64,000 nucleotides of DNA from positions 143,400-207,399 of the forward strand of contig CAUYUJ010019104.1 in NCBI GenBank assembly GCA_963575745.1, read 5' to 3'. Below, piece after piece: positions 20,500-31,915 of this stretch. Positions within the stretch are counted from its first letter, which is position 1. Each line of letters starts with the position of its first letter. Below the pieces are notes generated by a model, which saw only the letters and a list, made by a program, of their open reading frames with translations, was not told the DNA's origin and searched no databases. Origin of the DNA: Prorocentrum cordatum (lineage: Eukaryota; Sar; Dinophyceae; Prorocentrales; Prorocentraceae). Both the position numbers and the translations under genes were made by a program.

Positions 20500-21605
20500 G
20501 GCCAACAAAAACTGGATGCTGCGGCTACGGCCCTTGACATGCCCAAACAGCGCTGCTCCTGTGGACGCCCTCTGCTGCTCCAGCTGCGCGTCTCCGAGGC
20601 CCACGACCGAGACGCCGTGCATCACAGGAGGGGTGGGCCCTCCCCGATAGACGTTTTGCAGTGGCTTCCTCGAAAACCTGAACGCCCTGAACCTCCTGGC
20701 CCTTCCCCTCGTAGTCGCCAGACGCTTGTTGGTTACATTTCTCCTTTTTCCACTCCTGAGCTTGAAATCGACCCCCATGTTTTTTGTCGCAAGAACTTGC
20801 CGAAACCGAACCCCTTGAGCCCTCCACACAAACTCCCCCCAACATCAAGTCTGAAGCCACGAGGGGCGATCTCTTGCGAGGAACCTTCAGCTCGAGTTGT
20901 CCGGGTGAAGTGCAAACGGACCGCGTGTAACTTACCAGTTGTTGCTTCACATACGCATGACTGCCGACCGCTTGAAAACTCGAGTCATCGACCATCAAAG
21001 ATACCACAATTATCGGCCACCTTGTAGCCGCCTCGTCAAAACCAAAAAAAAACTAACACAACCACCTTGAGCAACATGGTAGCGTACGAGCAGCCCGCCA
21101 CGATCGTGGTGTTCAATTCAAACGGCAGTGAAACGGCCTCTCCAACCTTGATCACCCTCTTGCCTGAGTACACCAGCAGAAGGAACCTCGCCCTCCTCAG
21201 GATGAACCCATGTGTTCTGCAAGCCTTGATCAGCTGTTCATGCGTGATATGTTCATCGGCCTTCTCTAAAGCAATCAGCGTGCATCCACTGAACAACTTG
21301 CTGGCACGAGCGGCCTCATTCACCAGGGCCTGCGTCCAGATCTCCATCTCACAACTCTTCCCTTTTCCCCCATAAATGTACTGCCGAGGATGCTGGGATT
21401 CCCGTTCTTCCGCCTCCCCGTGCCTCATCCTGCTAAACAAGCGGATGGGGGCCGCGATGATGCCAATCGGCCGTCGACTTCCTTCAGGCTTTTGCAGGAA
21501 CGGCAAAATGAGCAGCGCAACCTGCTCTGGCAGCACTGCGCATGTGTCCCATAAATACATCAGGACATTGAGGGCAAGCAAACCTGAGTTGCACAACTGC
21601 TTCAC
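20500..21605 (-). pseudogene. LINE reverse transcriptase core, frameshifted
   Basis: Two frames together cover the RT palm and fingers. At 21,605-21,036: EGSRRPIGIIAAPIRLFSRM (finger region), LIALEKADEHITHEQL (motif A, where the usual Asp is replaced) and TTIVAGCSYATML (the QG-x-x-x-SP-like motif B). At 21,007-20,525: LMVDDSSFQAVG, matching the catalytic (Y/F)-x-DD motif C with both Asp kept. The frames are separated by a shift near 21,010-21,040, where a run of T on the minus strand (FFWF) may mark a slippage indel. The product would copy element RNA into DNA at the nick made by the EEP domain. Confidence 0.75.
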
Positions 21606-21649
21606 AACGTTGAGGACCCCCGACTTTTGTCAAAGCTGGCCTCCAGATA

Positions 21650-22528
21650 AACCTGAAAGACGATCCTCTTCCTTTAAACCCGTCTGCCTGCGCTGGGTGC
21701 ACTTGGTAGGTGTTCACCAGCTCCTGCTCTGCCAAATCACAGAACTCTGCATACGTGGACCTCGCCTGCTCCGCCGTGAAGTTCGAGCCCCCGAAGTAGG
21801 TCCCCAACCGATCTAGAACATCTTGCCGACCCTGCGGTGGCCCTGGTGCTGGTCCGACTGGTATCTCATCGGGAAAAGGACGAGGCTTCGCCAGCACCCG
21901 AATCTGGGCCAGATGCGAACCAGTCCTGCGCACAAGCGTGACAGGGTAATGCGTGGACACCTCGGTCTCGTCGGTTCGTTCGCATCTAACCACAGATGAA
22001 ACCAAGCCTCCTGGCACACTATAATAGTCCAGCGTCCTCCACTCCTTGCCCACTCTGCATGTGGGCTTCGCAGGCTGAATCACCACTCCCCCGAACTTCT
22101 CCAAGATCCCAGGCGCTCTAATATCATCCGCCGTGGCGTTAAAGCCCCCCAATGACGAAGGGCTTCCCCGATGAGCACAGGAACTCCCCAAGCTGCAAGA
22201 GGATTTGGCGCCCTTGGGCCCCAGCACCATCCCCAGACGGCAGATGCACCGAGGTACAGATCACACCTCCTCGAACGAGTCTACCCAGCCATATCGAAGC
22301 AACTCTTGAGGACGGTCGAGGCATACCTTCCATGGCCCCCATGCCTACGCCTAATCTACAGGCTACACCTACACCCGAAGACAGCCCTCCAGACTGGGTC
22401 ACCCCACTGGCTCCAAACCTAACATTCCAACCTGCCTTCAAAAGGGTGCTACCAGCTTGGGCCACGTCGGCCCTCTCAACCTTACATTCTTGCAGGAAAC
22501 ATGAGACTCCGTTACATTCTTTCCCCAA
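21650..22528 (-). pseudogene. LINE EEP (AP-type) endonuclease, frameshifted
   Basis: Two frames cover the domain. The first has FLQECKVE (the metal-binding Gln-Glu), a QSGGLSSGVGVAC stretch and VHLPSGDGAG. The second has GGFNATADD, where GDFN would be expected (Asp to Gly), WRTLDYYSV, close to the usual (S/R)-x-DY, and VSTHYPVTL, where SDH would be expected (Asp to Thr). The family nicks target DNA to prime reverse transcription. Replacement of two catalytic-motif residues and a frameshift near 22,140 show it is inactive. Confidence 0.75.
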
Positions 22529-22587
22529 AAAAACTCTGGCAGCGCGACCAACTCGTGACGTTGGTTGTGCAAAAGGACCACAAGCTG

Positions 22588-23412
22588 CTAAACTCGCTGC
22601 TTGGAACCCTCAGACGCCCTCGACCTGCCTGGGCTCCTGCTGCGTGCATCTCGTTTGTCCATCTCTTCTCTGTCCTCCTGATGCCGCTGCTGGGCTTTGC
22701 CGAGGAGGGACTGAATCGTGGCCTGGACTTCTGGGTCCTTGAGCTCCTCATGAGTCTCGAACTGCCCTCGGAGCTCTGCAGTCCAGGAATCCCGAGCAAC
22801 AGCATCGCCAGCACCACCCATCTGAGCATCTCCTGCAGCCTCAGCACCAACGCCCGCGGCCTGGGCTCCCGCCGCTGCCGCGCTGGCCTGCGCGGGCCCC
22901 TGCGGGGGCGCCCCGCCCGGCCCTGCGCGGCCTGGCTCCGCCGCGCACACCTTCTGGATGACCTGCTCGATGGCCTTGCCGAGGTGCTCGAAGGCCTCGG
23001 CGAGCTGAGGCGCCACCTCCTGCGGCACCGCCTCCTTGAGCTCCCCCATGGCCTCCTTGATTGGCCCTTCAAACTCATTAGCCTGGACCACGGGCGTCTG
23101 CGCCGCCTGCTGGCCCAGATGCTGGGCCGCTCTGCGCTTCGCCTCCTCCAGCTGTTCCTCCGTCTCGCGCAGCTGCTCCTTCGCCTCCAGCACCGCCACG
23201 ATGGCCGCGCAAGACTGCTCCTCCAACTTCGCGAGCCTTTGTTTCTGGTGCAGCACCTGCTGCGAGTACTTTCCAATCTGCAAGTGGGCCAGGTGCGCCT
23301 CCGCCTGCGCGCCTTGCACACCGTAGTTCGCCATGGCTCTGGCGTGTGTGAGCTGGTCCCTGTGCGATTGCGACAAGCTCTGGCCCAAGACGGCAAACTG
23401 CTCTTCGCCCAT
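22588..23412 (-). CDS. LINE first product: coiled coil, Ala/Gln-rich
   Basis: A 274-codon frame just upstream of the EEP domain. Residues about 20-110 are Gln/Glu/Lys/Leu-rich with heptad-like spacing (HLAHLQIGKYSQQVLHQKQR, then a KEQLRETEEQLEEAKRR helix), predicting a coiled coil. A Gly/Pro/Ala-rich linker follows (about 150-200), then a charged C-terminus with a short SR-like stretch (DARSRSPGRSRASEG). No RRM or CCHC knuckle is seen. By position it resembles the RNA-binding first product of LINEs, but this is inference from order and composition. Confidence 0.55.
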   Translation of the reverse strand: MGEEQFAVLGQSLSQSHRDQLTHARAMANYGVQGAQAEAHLAHLQIGKYSQQVLHQKQRLAKLEEQSCAAIVAVLEAKEQLRETEEQLEEAKRRAAQHLGQQAAQTPVVQANEFEGPIKEAMGELKEAVPQEVAPQLAEAFEHLGKAIEQVIQKVCAAEPGRAGPGGAPPQGPAQASAAAAGAQAAGVGAEAAGDAQMGGAGDAVARDSWTAELRGQFETHEELKDPEVQATIQSLLGKAQQRHQEDREEMDKRDARSRSPGRSRASEGSKQRV

Positions 23413-24080
23413 CTAGAGCCACATGCTGCGCTCCTCTGGTGCAAGCGCTCTCCCTGGCTGACCACCTCCGGGGCCCTTCTTGCCGAGCTGGGTAGTTCAT
23501 CCGACGTCGCCCTTCTTGTAAGAATGCCGCCAAGGGGGCCCCAACAGGGGGCCCCCAAGAGGCCGTCCCAAGAGGCCCCAAGCAGCCTCTGAGAGACCGT
23601 CCGTCTACGACCGAGGCACGGTGGTGTGATGGGCCGAAGGCCACTGGATAGAGAGGAGGGCGACGACGAAGAGGAGCCCATCTACGGGCCGAAGGCCGCC
23701 CAGTAGCGGAGGGTCCACGAGGACCACCTGGCGACACCTTCGTGCTGAGCTACCAGGGCGCCTCGTCCTTGGTGGCTACATCTGCCTGGAGCTCGCTGCA
23801 CCGAGGCGCACTGCCCCAGCTGCGCTTCAGGCGCTGTTCCTGCTCTGGCCGGGGCACGTCCGACCAGGTCCCCCGCAGTGGCGCCAAGGTAATCGCGCGT
23901 CGCGGTCTGGACGAAGAGAGCTCTTATTCTCAAGGCGTGTCGGCGCGAGGGTGAGAGGGTGACGGCGCAAAACAGGGCGACATGGGTCCGATTCTTCTCT
24001 GGTCCCTGGGCCCCTTCACAGGGGTGAGATCTCCAATGCCGTGGCGGCTGGGGGGGGGTGGAGGATGGGCGGCCGACGCC
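23413..24080. other. Upstream flank of the LINE, no recognisable gene
   Basis: GC-rich DNA with a GGGGGCCCCC-type stretch at about 23,535-23,590. Minus-strand frames are open but show no recognised motif. Some of it may be the 5' untranslated part of the LINE. Confidence 0.35.
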
Positions 24081-24195
24081 TTCATCGTCCTCCTCCTCCT
24101 CCTCCTCCTCCTCCTCCTCCTCCTCCTCCTCCTCTCCCTCTTTCTCCTGCCCCTCCTCCTCCTCCTCCTCCTTCTCGTCCTTCTCGTCGTCCTCC
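24080..24195. repeat. (CTC)n microsatellite
   Basis: Nearly pure CTC for about 60 bp, then CTC/CTT/CCC mixtures to about 24,195. Poly-Leu, Ser, Pro or Glu frames are artefacts. A GCCATTTTGG word at about 24,257 was considered and rejected as a spliced-leader relic. From 24,200 to 24,780 I see no gene. Confidence 0.85.
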
Positions 24196-24789
24196 CCCTG
24201 TACCCGTTTCACACCAGTCGTGCGTTCTGAAGGCAGTCGTCCGTACAGGGGCGTTGCCATTTTGGTCAGGCGCGCGCAAGATGTTGGAGTCTCACCTTTA
24301 CCTCGGCACAGTTGGCCTTCCCCATGACGCTTCTCGATTGCTCGGGGTCAAGCTCGACCTCCCCAGGTTCAACCCCGTCCTTCCTGGCTCCTTCTATCTG
24401 CAGCCCGCCTGCCTACTCTTGCCCACTTCTGGCCCATCCATTCGGCGCGCTGGCAGTGGTAAAGCCCCAGCTGTGGGTCCAGCTTTGGTTTCGTTCGCTG
24501 CTTCAGCGACACCACGAGATAGCAAGCGCGGGGTACCGAGAAAGAGCTTGTCACGGTCTCATCCAATTGTCTTCTGGAGCAAATGTTCGTTACCACTTGT
24601 CCGCCCCCCCCGGAGGCCGTTATACCATTTGTCCGCCCCCCTCCCCCCCTGGTTCGCCCAGGGAGGGGTGTCGAGTCAGGGGGGGTGCGACCCCCACTTG
24701 GAAAAGGATAGCTTCCATGCCCCTCTACGTCTACAGCTGTTGCTAAGAGGTCTGCGGTGACAGAAGGGGGACGCAGCTTGAGCCACATG

Positions 24790-25370
24790 CACTTCACGCT
24801 GCCCCGCTGATGCTGCCAGGAGTGCCAGCCGCCAGGCTGGAGCCACCTGGCCACGGTCTCCCTCTGCAGCTGCATGGCTACGGTGAAGAGGCCACTCAAG
24901 CCTTGGAGCTTCCGGGCTGGGCCTAAAGGGATTTCAGTGGTCTCGGAGGCCCCTCACGCTGCACCGCCGGTGCAGCCAGGAGTGCCGGCCACTGCCCCGT
25001 CAATCCCAACATGCTTCAGCATGTGCAGCCTCCGTGCCCACACGCACTGACAAAGCGTATTGGCCACCAGGTTGCACCGACCATCCTCTGATGCGGGAAT
25101 TTGAAGGGGGCACCGCAGTTTAAAGGGGCACGACCCCCGCGAGAGGTTTGGGGCATTTCTGTGCGCAGGTCTGTTGGGCATTTCTATGTGCAGAGCTTTT
25201 GGGCATCCTTTCTTCGCGCCCTAATCAGCAATAGGTGCCACGCCCCCGTCGCAATAAACCTCCTCCCTTTTCCCCCATTGCAGCCGCATGGCTGCAGTGG
25301 GAAAGCCATTCCAGCCTTGAGGCTGCAGAGCAGGACCTGAAGGGAATCGAATGGTCTCGAACCTGATGGT
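24790..25370. repeat. Diverged direct repeats of about 40-85 bp
   Basis: CACGCTGCcCCGCTGATG..GCCAGGAGTGCCAGCC at about 24,795 is repeated as CACGCTGCACCGCCGGTGCAGCCAGGAGTGCCGGCC at about 24,956. CAGC(C/T)GCATGGCT..AGCCTTGGAGCTTC at about 24,868-24,950 is repeated at about 25,281-25,366. The arrangement suggests an old duplication of about 165-410 bp. No gene recognised. Confidence 0.5.
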
Positions 25371-25526
25371 TCGAAAAGCAGCCCTTTCGCGCTAGACTTC
25401 CTTCACCATTGAAGTGGCCTTCAGGAGCCAAGAGCCGTTCGCGGGGGCAGGAGGTGAGAAAGGAATCTCGTCTCAAATGCAACCGCCGCCAGCGGGTGTA
25501 GAGATCCGTGTGATGACACGTGTAGG

Positions 25527-25790
25527 TTAGTTATTGTGGGATGTCTGGAGAGGTTGTCCCACAAGCGTGACCGAGACTCGGCTCAGGGCGGTGCTCCGCC
25601 GTGCGGTGGAGCAGGTCTCCCCCCTTGTCCCCCCCCAGGTGGCGTCCTGGCCTGTTGCAGAGCGTTTCTTTCCCAATACTGGCATGTAGTGGAACGGGCC
25701 CCCTCCCGTCACCACCAGGGTGGCGATGCCCTTGCTGCAGTGGGGCAGGCGGTAGGACACGCGGCACGGCTCATCCATCGCCTGTGAGTT
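25527..25790 (-). other. Possible exon-like frame, unknown
   Basis: A minus-strand frame of about 83 codons with natural composition (DEPCRVSYRLPHCSKGIATL, then VVTGGGPFHYMPVLGKKRSA) ending at a stop after TSHNN. The overlapping plus-strand frame is less protein-like. I do not recognise the family. It may be an exon or relic, or chance. Confidence 0.2.
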
Positions 25791-25894
25791 CGGCGGCGGC
25801 AGGGCCTACCATGCAGAACCCCCCGTCGGACCACACGCATCATTTGTGGCCTGCTCGAGGCATGTGCTGACTACATATACCATCCACCAACTGA

Positions 25895-26192
25895 GGAGGG
25901 AGGAGGAGGAGGAGGAGGAGGAGGAGGAGGAGGAGGAGGAGGAGGAGGGAGGAGGAGGGGGAGGAGGGAGGGGGGGGTGCCAGCATGTGACCTCGTTCAG
26001 ACGCCGTGGCCAGAAGGTCTGCCACCACGAACCTCAAGAGCGCCGCCAGAGGCACGGGAGAGCCCGTGTGCTCCGTCCGACTCGGCAGGACTGCGCCCAC
26101 CCTCAAGGGCATCAGCAGCAACACTACGATCCTCCTCCTCCTCCTCCTCCTCCTCCTCCTCCTCCTCCTCCTCGTCCTCCTCCTCCTCCTTC
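25895..26192. repeat. (GGA)n and (CTC)n pair around a unique core
   Basis: GGA run at about 25,897-25,975 and CTC run at about 26,129-26,192, separated by about 150 bp of unique sequence. The tracts are mutually complementary, the same inverted layout as at 16.7-17.2 kb and, on the opposite order, 55.1-55.5 kb. Confidence 0.8.
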
Positions 26193-26584
26193 TCTTCACC
26201 GTTATCCTCCCCCTTGCCCCGCCTCCCGTCCTCCCTCGCCCCCTTTTTCCATTCCTCGGCCTCCCCCCCTTTCCTCACCATCTTCTGTGCACCTGCGTCC
26301 TGCCTGGTTCGGTCGCCAGGGGGGTCAGTCGCGTTCCTAGGGCGTGCGCTGAACTTGTTTGTTTCGGCATAGGGCCTTGGCGACCACCCCAGCCTGGCGG
26401 CTGTCATTCCGCTTACCCTGCTACCCGCCGTAGGCCGCAGCCGGCAAGAGAGCGGGTGTGGGATGTGGGCCAAAACGGACGGTTGGGTGTTCCCACTCGG
26501 CATCAAGAGAGCCAGGGCCAGCTGTACCCTTGGATGCATGAGTGTGCACGCGGCTGCACCTTTCTCGAACATCAGACGTGGGGG

Positions 26585-26900
26585 GCGAGAAGGGAAGGTG
26601 GGGGGGGGCTAAAAGGTGAGTGGGAGGATGTGGCAGGCTGAGAGGGAGGGGCGGGGGGAAGGAGAGTGAAGGCAGCGGTAGCAAGGGGGGGAAGCAAGAG
26701 GCAAGGCTGGAGGGGGGGGGGGGGGTACGAGCAGGCGGGGAGGGCAGAGCAGGAGGCAAAGCGGGAGGGGAGGGCGCAGAAGAGGAGCGTCGGGAGACGA
26801 TGCGGGAGGGGCCTGGGGGGGGGGGGGAGGAGTGCAGGGGGGCGAGGGGGACGTGAATGATGAGGAAACAAATGGGCATGGAAGGGGAGTAGAGGAGAGG
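26585..26900. repeat. Purine-rich G-tract block
   Basis: Repeated GGGAGGGG, GGGGGAAG and G-runs of 7-14 bases on the + strand over about 300 bp. Several sets of four close G-runs could form G-quadruplexes. No gene; nothing recognised at 26,900-27,140. Confidence 0.7.
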
Positions 26901-27139
26901 GGAGTGCAGGGAAGTGGAGTGGAGAAGGGCCCTCCTGCCCCAGGGAAGAGTCACGCGACGACGCGCGTGGGCACGCGAGAAGCCCGGGAAGAGACCAGGA
27001 ACGCCTGGACTCCTAGGCCGTGGGCCCTCTGAAGAGTGCTACAATGGTCAATCCACTATTGTCAAGGATCTGAGGACACTCCACCAGGGCACGATGGCGG
27101 ATATGTGTACGCATATCTGTGTACACATGTACCTCTGTG

Positions 27140-27780
27140 TGTGTGCGAGATGGAGAGAGAGAGAGAGAGAGACACAGCGAGGGATGGAGAGAGACCGAGA
27201 GAGACAGAGGGAGGGAGAGAGAGAGAGAGAGAGAGACAGCGAGAGAGATAGGGAGAGAGAGAGAGAGAGCGAGCGAGAGAACTACTGACGAGAGAGAGGG
27301 GGGGATAGCGGGTGCATGTATGTATGGACGTATGCATATACGTGTGTATGCATGTGTATAACTCTACATATACATGTATACACTCGCCGAAATCTATCTA
27401 AACCGCTGAAGGTCGATGCACATGTTTGGTTTTATTGTCCTTGTCATTCATGTACAAATGGAGGGGAGGAGACAGAGGAATAGAGAGAGAACGAGAGACA
27501 GCGATATATGTCTCTCGATAGAAAGAGAGGGGGCTGGGAGGGGGATATGCAGGATGGGGAGGGAACTCACACACACATATATCATATAACCATCTACACA
27601 CATGCATACAATAAGGTGTGCATGTGCATGTTGGTACGCGTAATGTCTTACATGTGCGTGTGAGAGGGATTGTCCGAGAGAGAGAGAGAGAGAGAGAGTC
27701 GGGATAGAGGGAGAGAGGGACAGCCATAACGAGAGAGAGAGAGATAGAGAGAGAGAGAGGAACAAACAAAGGAGAGATAA
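27140..27780. repeat. (GA)n microsatellite clusters
   Basis: GAGA runs at about 27,148-27,290, 27,480-27,530 and 27,670-27,780, with ATGTATG and CATACA tetramers between them. No coding signal. Confidence 0.85.
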
Positions 27781-27949
27781 TGAGAGAGGGAAGGGTATGC
27801 ATATATATAGATATATGTACATGTACGCAGAATCAGGTCTTCATACATGTGCATATGGTGCAGATCACACAGCGAGGGATCATATCTATATGTGTGGATA
27901 TACACACAACACAAGAATTGCATTGGCGCTACGCGCCGTGCACCATGGT

Positions 27950-28700
27950 CCTTGAGGCTTTGCATGTGTTGGTCGGTCGCGCCATGTCTAGGCCTTGGAA
28001 ATTTGGCCCCTTCCCTGCGATGATTTTCAGAAGTCTTCGACAGATCTTGCGGTCCCTGGCCCTTCTCGGGCCTCTGGGGACTCCCGAAAGACGCCGGATG
28101 GAGGGCGAAGGATAGGAGGGAGGGAATCTCGGAGAGCGAGGAAAGAAAGCGGATGTGGGGGAGGCCCGAGTGGTGGAGCGGCGGAAAGAAGAGGAGGAGG
28201 AGCAGGGCGCCGACGGGGGACGGCGAAGAATGTTGCAACGGGTTGCAGCGGGTCGCAACGGGGCACGCGAACGCAAGTAATTCGTAGGGAAAGCACCCAA
28301 TCCCGGGTTCGCAACAGATTTCCGAAATTGGTGGTCGCGAGCCCGGGATTCGGGTCAGTTTGGTGGAAAACGCCGTGTGGGCCTGGTTGGAGCCCTGGTG
28401 GGCCGGCTGGTTTGGGGCCGTCTCGAGCAGTCGTGGGGCCATTTTGGGCCGTGTTCGGGAGCTTGGGCCCTCTAGGGACCTTAAGGGGGCTACGTAGGCC
28501 CTCCTTTTGGCCCCCCATGGCCTTTCGGGGGGCCTCCCATGGTCTTCTTGGGCTTCTTTTGGGGGCCTTGTGAAGGTCTGTTGGGCCTCTTTTTAGCTCA
28601 TGTGGGGTTTCTTTGGGCAGTCTTGGGGCCGTCCAGGTCGTCAATAAGCTCTCTTGGGGGTCTCTTGGGCTGTCTCGGTGCGATACTGGATGCTGTCTTG
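27950..28700. repeat. Quasi-periodic block leading into the satellite
   Basis: Complex sequence to about 28,380, then TCTTGGGGCC-type repetition. The last about 170 bp (TTGTGAAGGTCTGTTGGGCC .. GCGATACTGGATGCTGTCTTG) is a diverged copy of the unit tandemly repeated at 32,890-34,640. Confidence 0.55.
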
Positions 28701-28702
28701 TT

Positions 28703-28872
28703 CCATCCATCCTGTGGTGTTGGGTCCCCGTTTTGAAGAGACGGTCCCCGCGTTCCCTTCCTCATCTCCTCCTCTCCTCCTCCTCCTCCTCCTCCTCCTC
28801 CTCCTGCTCCTCCTCCTCCTCCTCCTCCTCCTCCTCCTCCTCCTCCTCCTCCTCCTCCTCCTCCCTCCTCCT
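28703..28872. repeat. Satellite head 1 plus (CTC)n
   Basis: About 55 bp of conserved head (CATCCTGTGGTGTTGGGTCC, then TTTTGAAGAGACGGTCCCCG) followed by a CTC run of about 100 bp and CTTCTTCCATGCGTTTCACC, which leads into the first 99-bp monomer. The same head starts arrays 2 and 3. Confidence 0.85.
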
Positions 28873-28884
28873 TCTTCCATGCGT

Positions 28885-30934
28885 TTCACCCACCCAGCAC
28901 AGCGCTTCGTGGTCTTATAAAGAGCTCCACCGAACCCCGACCGCCCGCATGCGTCCCCCACACCCAACTTGGCATTGTCAACCACCCAACAAAGCGTTTC
29001 GTGGCCGCATATGGAGCTCCAACGAAGTCCCCAGTGGGACCGCCCGCATGCGCCCCCCACGCCCAATCTGGCATTTTCACCCACCCAGTACAGCGCTTCG
29101 TGACCCCATAGGGAGCTCCAGAGAAGCCCCCCGTGGTACCGCCCACCTGCGCCCCCCCCCACATCCAATTTTGCATTTTCACCCACCCAGTACAGCGTTT
29201 CGTGGCCCAATCGGGAGCCCCACCGAAGCCCCCAGTTGGACCGCCCGCATGCGCCCCCCACGCCCAACTTGGCATTGTCACCCACCCAGTACAGCGCTTC
29301 GTGGCCTCATAGGGAGCTCCACTGAAGCGCCCAGTGGGACCGCCCGCATGCGCCCCCCACGCCCAATTTTGCATTTTCACTGAACCAGTACAGCGTTTCG
29401 TGGCCCCGTAGGGAGCTCCACCGAAGCCACCAGTGGGACCGCCCGCGTGCGTCCCCCACGCCCAAGTTATAAGTTTCGCCCTCCCAGTACAGCGCTTCGT
29501 GGCCCCATAGGGAGCCCCACCGAAGCCCCCAGTGGGACCGCCCACATGCGTCCCCCACATCCAATTTGGCATTTTCACCCACCCAGTACAGCGTTTCGTG
29601 ACCCCACAGGGAACTACACCGAAGCCCCTAGTGGGACCGCCCGCATGCGTCCCCCACACCCAACTTGGCATTGTCACCCACCCAACAGAGCGCTTCGTGG
29701 CCGCATATGGAGCTCCACCGAAGTCCCCAGTGGGACCGCCCGCATGCGCCCCCCACGCCCAATCTGGCATTTTCACCCACCCAGTACAGCGCTTCGTGCC
29801 CCATAGGGAGCTCCACCGAAGCCTCCAGTGGTACCGCCCACGTGCGCCCCCCACATCCAATTTTGCATTTTCACCCACCCAGCACAGGGCTTCTTGGCCC
29901 AATCGGGAGCCCCACCGAAGCCCCCAGTTGGACCGCCCGCGTGCGTCCCCCACGCCCAACTTGGCAGCGTCACCCACCCAGTACAGCGCTTCGTGGCCCC
30001 ACAGGGAACTCCACCGAAGCCCCCAGTGGGACCGTCCGCATGCGCCCCCCGCACCCGATTTGGCACTACCACCCACCCAACAAAGCGCTTCGTGGCCGCA
30101 TATGGAGCTCCACCGAAGTCCCCAGTGGGACCGCCCGCATGCGCCCCCCCACGCCCAATCTGGCATTTTCACCCACCCAGTACAGCGCTTCGTGCCCCAT
30201 AGTGAGCTCCACCGAAGCGTCCAGTGGCACCGCCCACATGCGCAATTTTGTATTTTCACCCGCCCAGTGCAGCGCTTCGTGGCCTCATAGGGAGCTCCAC
30301 CGAAGCCTCCCAGTGGGACCGCCCGCATGCGTCCCCCACATCCAATTTTGCAGTTTCACTTTCCCAGTACAGCGCTTCTTGGCTCCATAGGGAGCTCCTC
30401 CGAAGCCCCCAATGGGACCGCCCGCATGCGCCCACCATGCACAATTTTGCATTTTCACCCGCCCAGTACAGCGCTTCGTGGCCCCATAGGGAGCTCCACC
30501 GAAGCCTCCCAGTGGGACCGCCCGCACGCGACCCCCGCAGGGAGCTCCACCGAAGCCTCCAGTGGGACCGCCCGCACGCGTCCCCCACACACAATTTTGC
30601 AGTTTCACCGTCCCAGTACAGCGCTTCGTGGCCCCATGGGGAGCCCCACCGAAGCCTCCCAGTGGGGCCGCCCGCATGCGTCCCCCACACCCAGTTTGGC
30701 ATGTTCACCCGCCCTTTACAACGCTTCGCGGCCCCATGGTGAGCTCCACCGAAGCCCCCAATGGGACCGCCCGCGTGCGCCCCACACACGCCTAATTTGG
30801 TATGTTCACCCACCCAGTGCAGCGCCTCGTGGCCCCATAGGGAGCTTCGCCGGAGGCCTCAGTGCTACCGCTTGCATGCGTTCCCCCCCCCCCCGCCCAG
30901 CGCAGCGCTTCGTGGCCCCATAGGGAGCTTCACG
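28885..30934. repeat. 99-bp satellite array 1, about 20 monomers
   Basis: Tandem monomers of 99 bp (phase checked at 29,286, 29,385 and 29,484). Landmarks per monomer: CCCAGTACAGCGCTTCGTGG, AGGGAGCTCCACCGAAGCCC, GTGGGACCGCCCGCATGCG and AATTTGGCATTTTCACCCAC. Monomers differ by about 5-20 per cent. One at about 30,530 is shortened, jumping from CCCCCGCA straight to GGGAGCTCC. Because 99 is 33 codons, frames without a stop in the monomer stay open and give long Trp/Gly-rich or Pro/His-rich phantom proteins on both strands. Confidence 0.95.
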
Positions 30935-31063
30935 GAAGAAGATATTCACAATTGCGTGACCTACATCTTCATATGGTTGGGTCCTTCGCCAGGACAACTG
31001 TTTGCTCCCAACCATCATGTGGTGTTGGGTCATCGTTTTGAAGAGACGGTCCCCGCGTTCCTG
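30935..31063. repeat. Satellite tail 1 joined to head 2
   Basis: The tail (GAAGAAGATATTCACAATTG .. CATATGGTTGGGTCCTTCGC) ends array 1 and is followed within about 10 bp by the head sequence (ACCATCATGTGGTGTTGGGT .. GACGGTCCCCGCGTTCC) of array 2. Confidence 0.85.
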
Positions 31064-31099
31064 TTTTTTTCTCCTCTTCTCCTCCTCTTCCCCCTCCTC

Positions 31100-31833
31100 C
31101 TCTCCACCGCCCGCGTGCGTCTCCCACACCCAATGTGGCACACCCCTCACACGTTTCGTGGCCCCATATGGGGGCTCCGCCGAAGGCTTCGGTGGGACCG
31201 CCAGCATGCGTCCCCCACGCCCATTTGGGCACACCCAGCGCAGCGCTTCCTGACCCCATAGGGAGCTCCACCGAAGCCCCCAGTGGGACCGCCCGCATGC
31301 GTCCCCCACACCCAACTTGGCATTGCCACCCACCCAGCACAGCGTTTCGTGGCCCCAAAGGGAGCTCTACCGAAGGCCTCAGTGCCACCGCCCGCATGCG
31401 TCCCCCACACACACACAATTTTGCATGTTCGCCCACCCAGTACACCGCTGCGTGGCCCCATCGGGAGCTCCACCGAAGCCCTTCAGTGGGACCGCCCGCG
31501 TGCGTCCCCCGGACTCAACTTGGCATTGCCACCCACGCAGCACAGCGTTTCGTGGCTCCAAAGGGAGCTCCACCGAAGCCCCCAGTGGGACCGCCCGCGT
31601 GCGTCCCGCACGCTCAATTTAGCATTTTCACTTACCCTGTACAGCGCTTCGTGGCCCCACAGGGAGCTCCACCGAAGCCCCCAGTGGGACCGCCCACATG
31701 CGTCCCCCACTTTCAATTTGGCATTTCCACCCACCCAGTACAGCGTTTCGTGGCCCAAATAGGGAGCCCCACCGAAGCCCCCAGTGGGACCGCCCGCATG
31801 CGTCCCCCACACACATTGTGGCATTTTTTTTTT

Positions 31834-31915
<82 letters not shown>

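Larger units (their letters stand above)
18761..23412 (-). mobile_element. Degraded LINE (coiled coil, EEP, RT, RNase H)
   Basis: Read on the minus strand, four segments follow in the order usual for LINEs that carry RNase H: a coiled-coil first product (23,412-22,588), an EEP endonuclease (22,528 to about 21,650), a reverse transcriptase (about 21,605-20,500) and a long final frame with RNase H and a Cys-rich tail (20,449-18,761). Reading frame changes at least five times and several catalytic residues are replaced, so the element is dead. No poly-A tail or target duplication is evident. Confidence 0.85.

Noticed and set aside
24250-24275. GCCATTTTGG resembling part of the dinoflagellate spliced leader
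   Set aside because: Only about 10 bases match, the flanks do not, and the same word occurs in the G/T-rich repeats at about 28,440 and 53,230.
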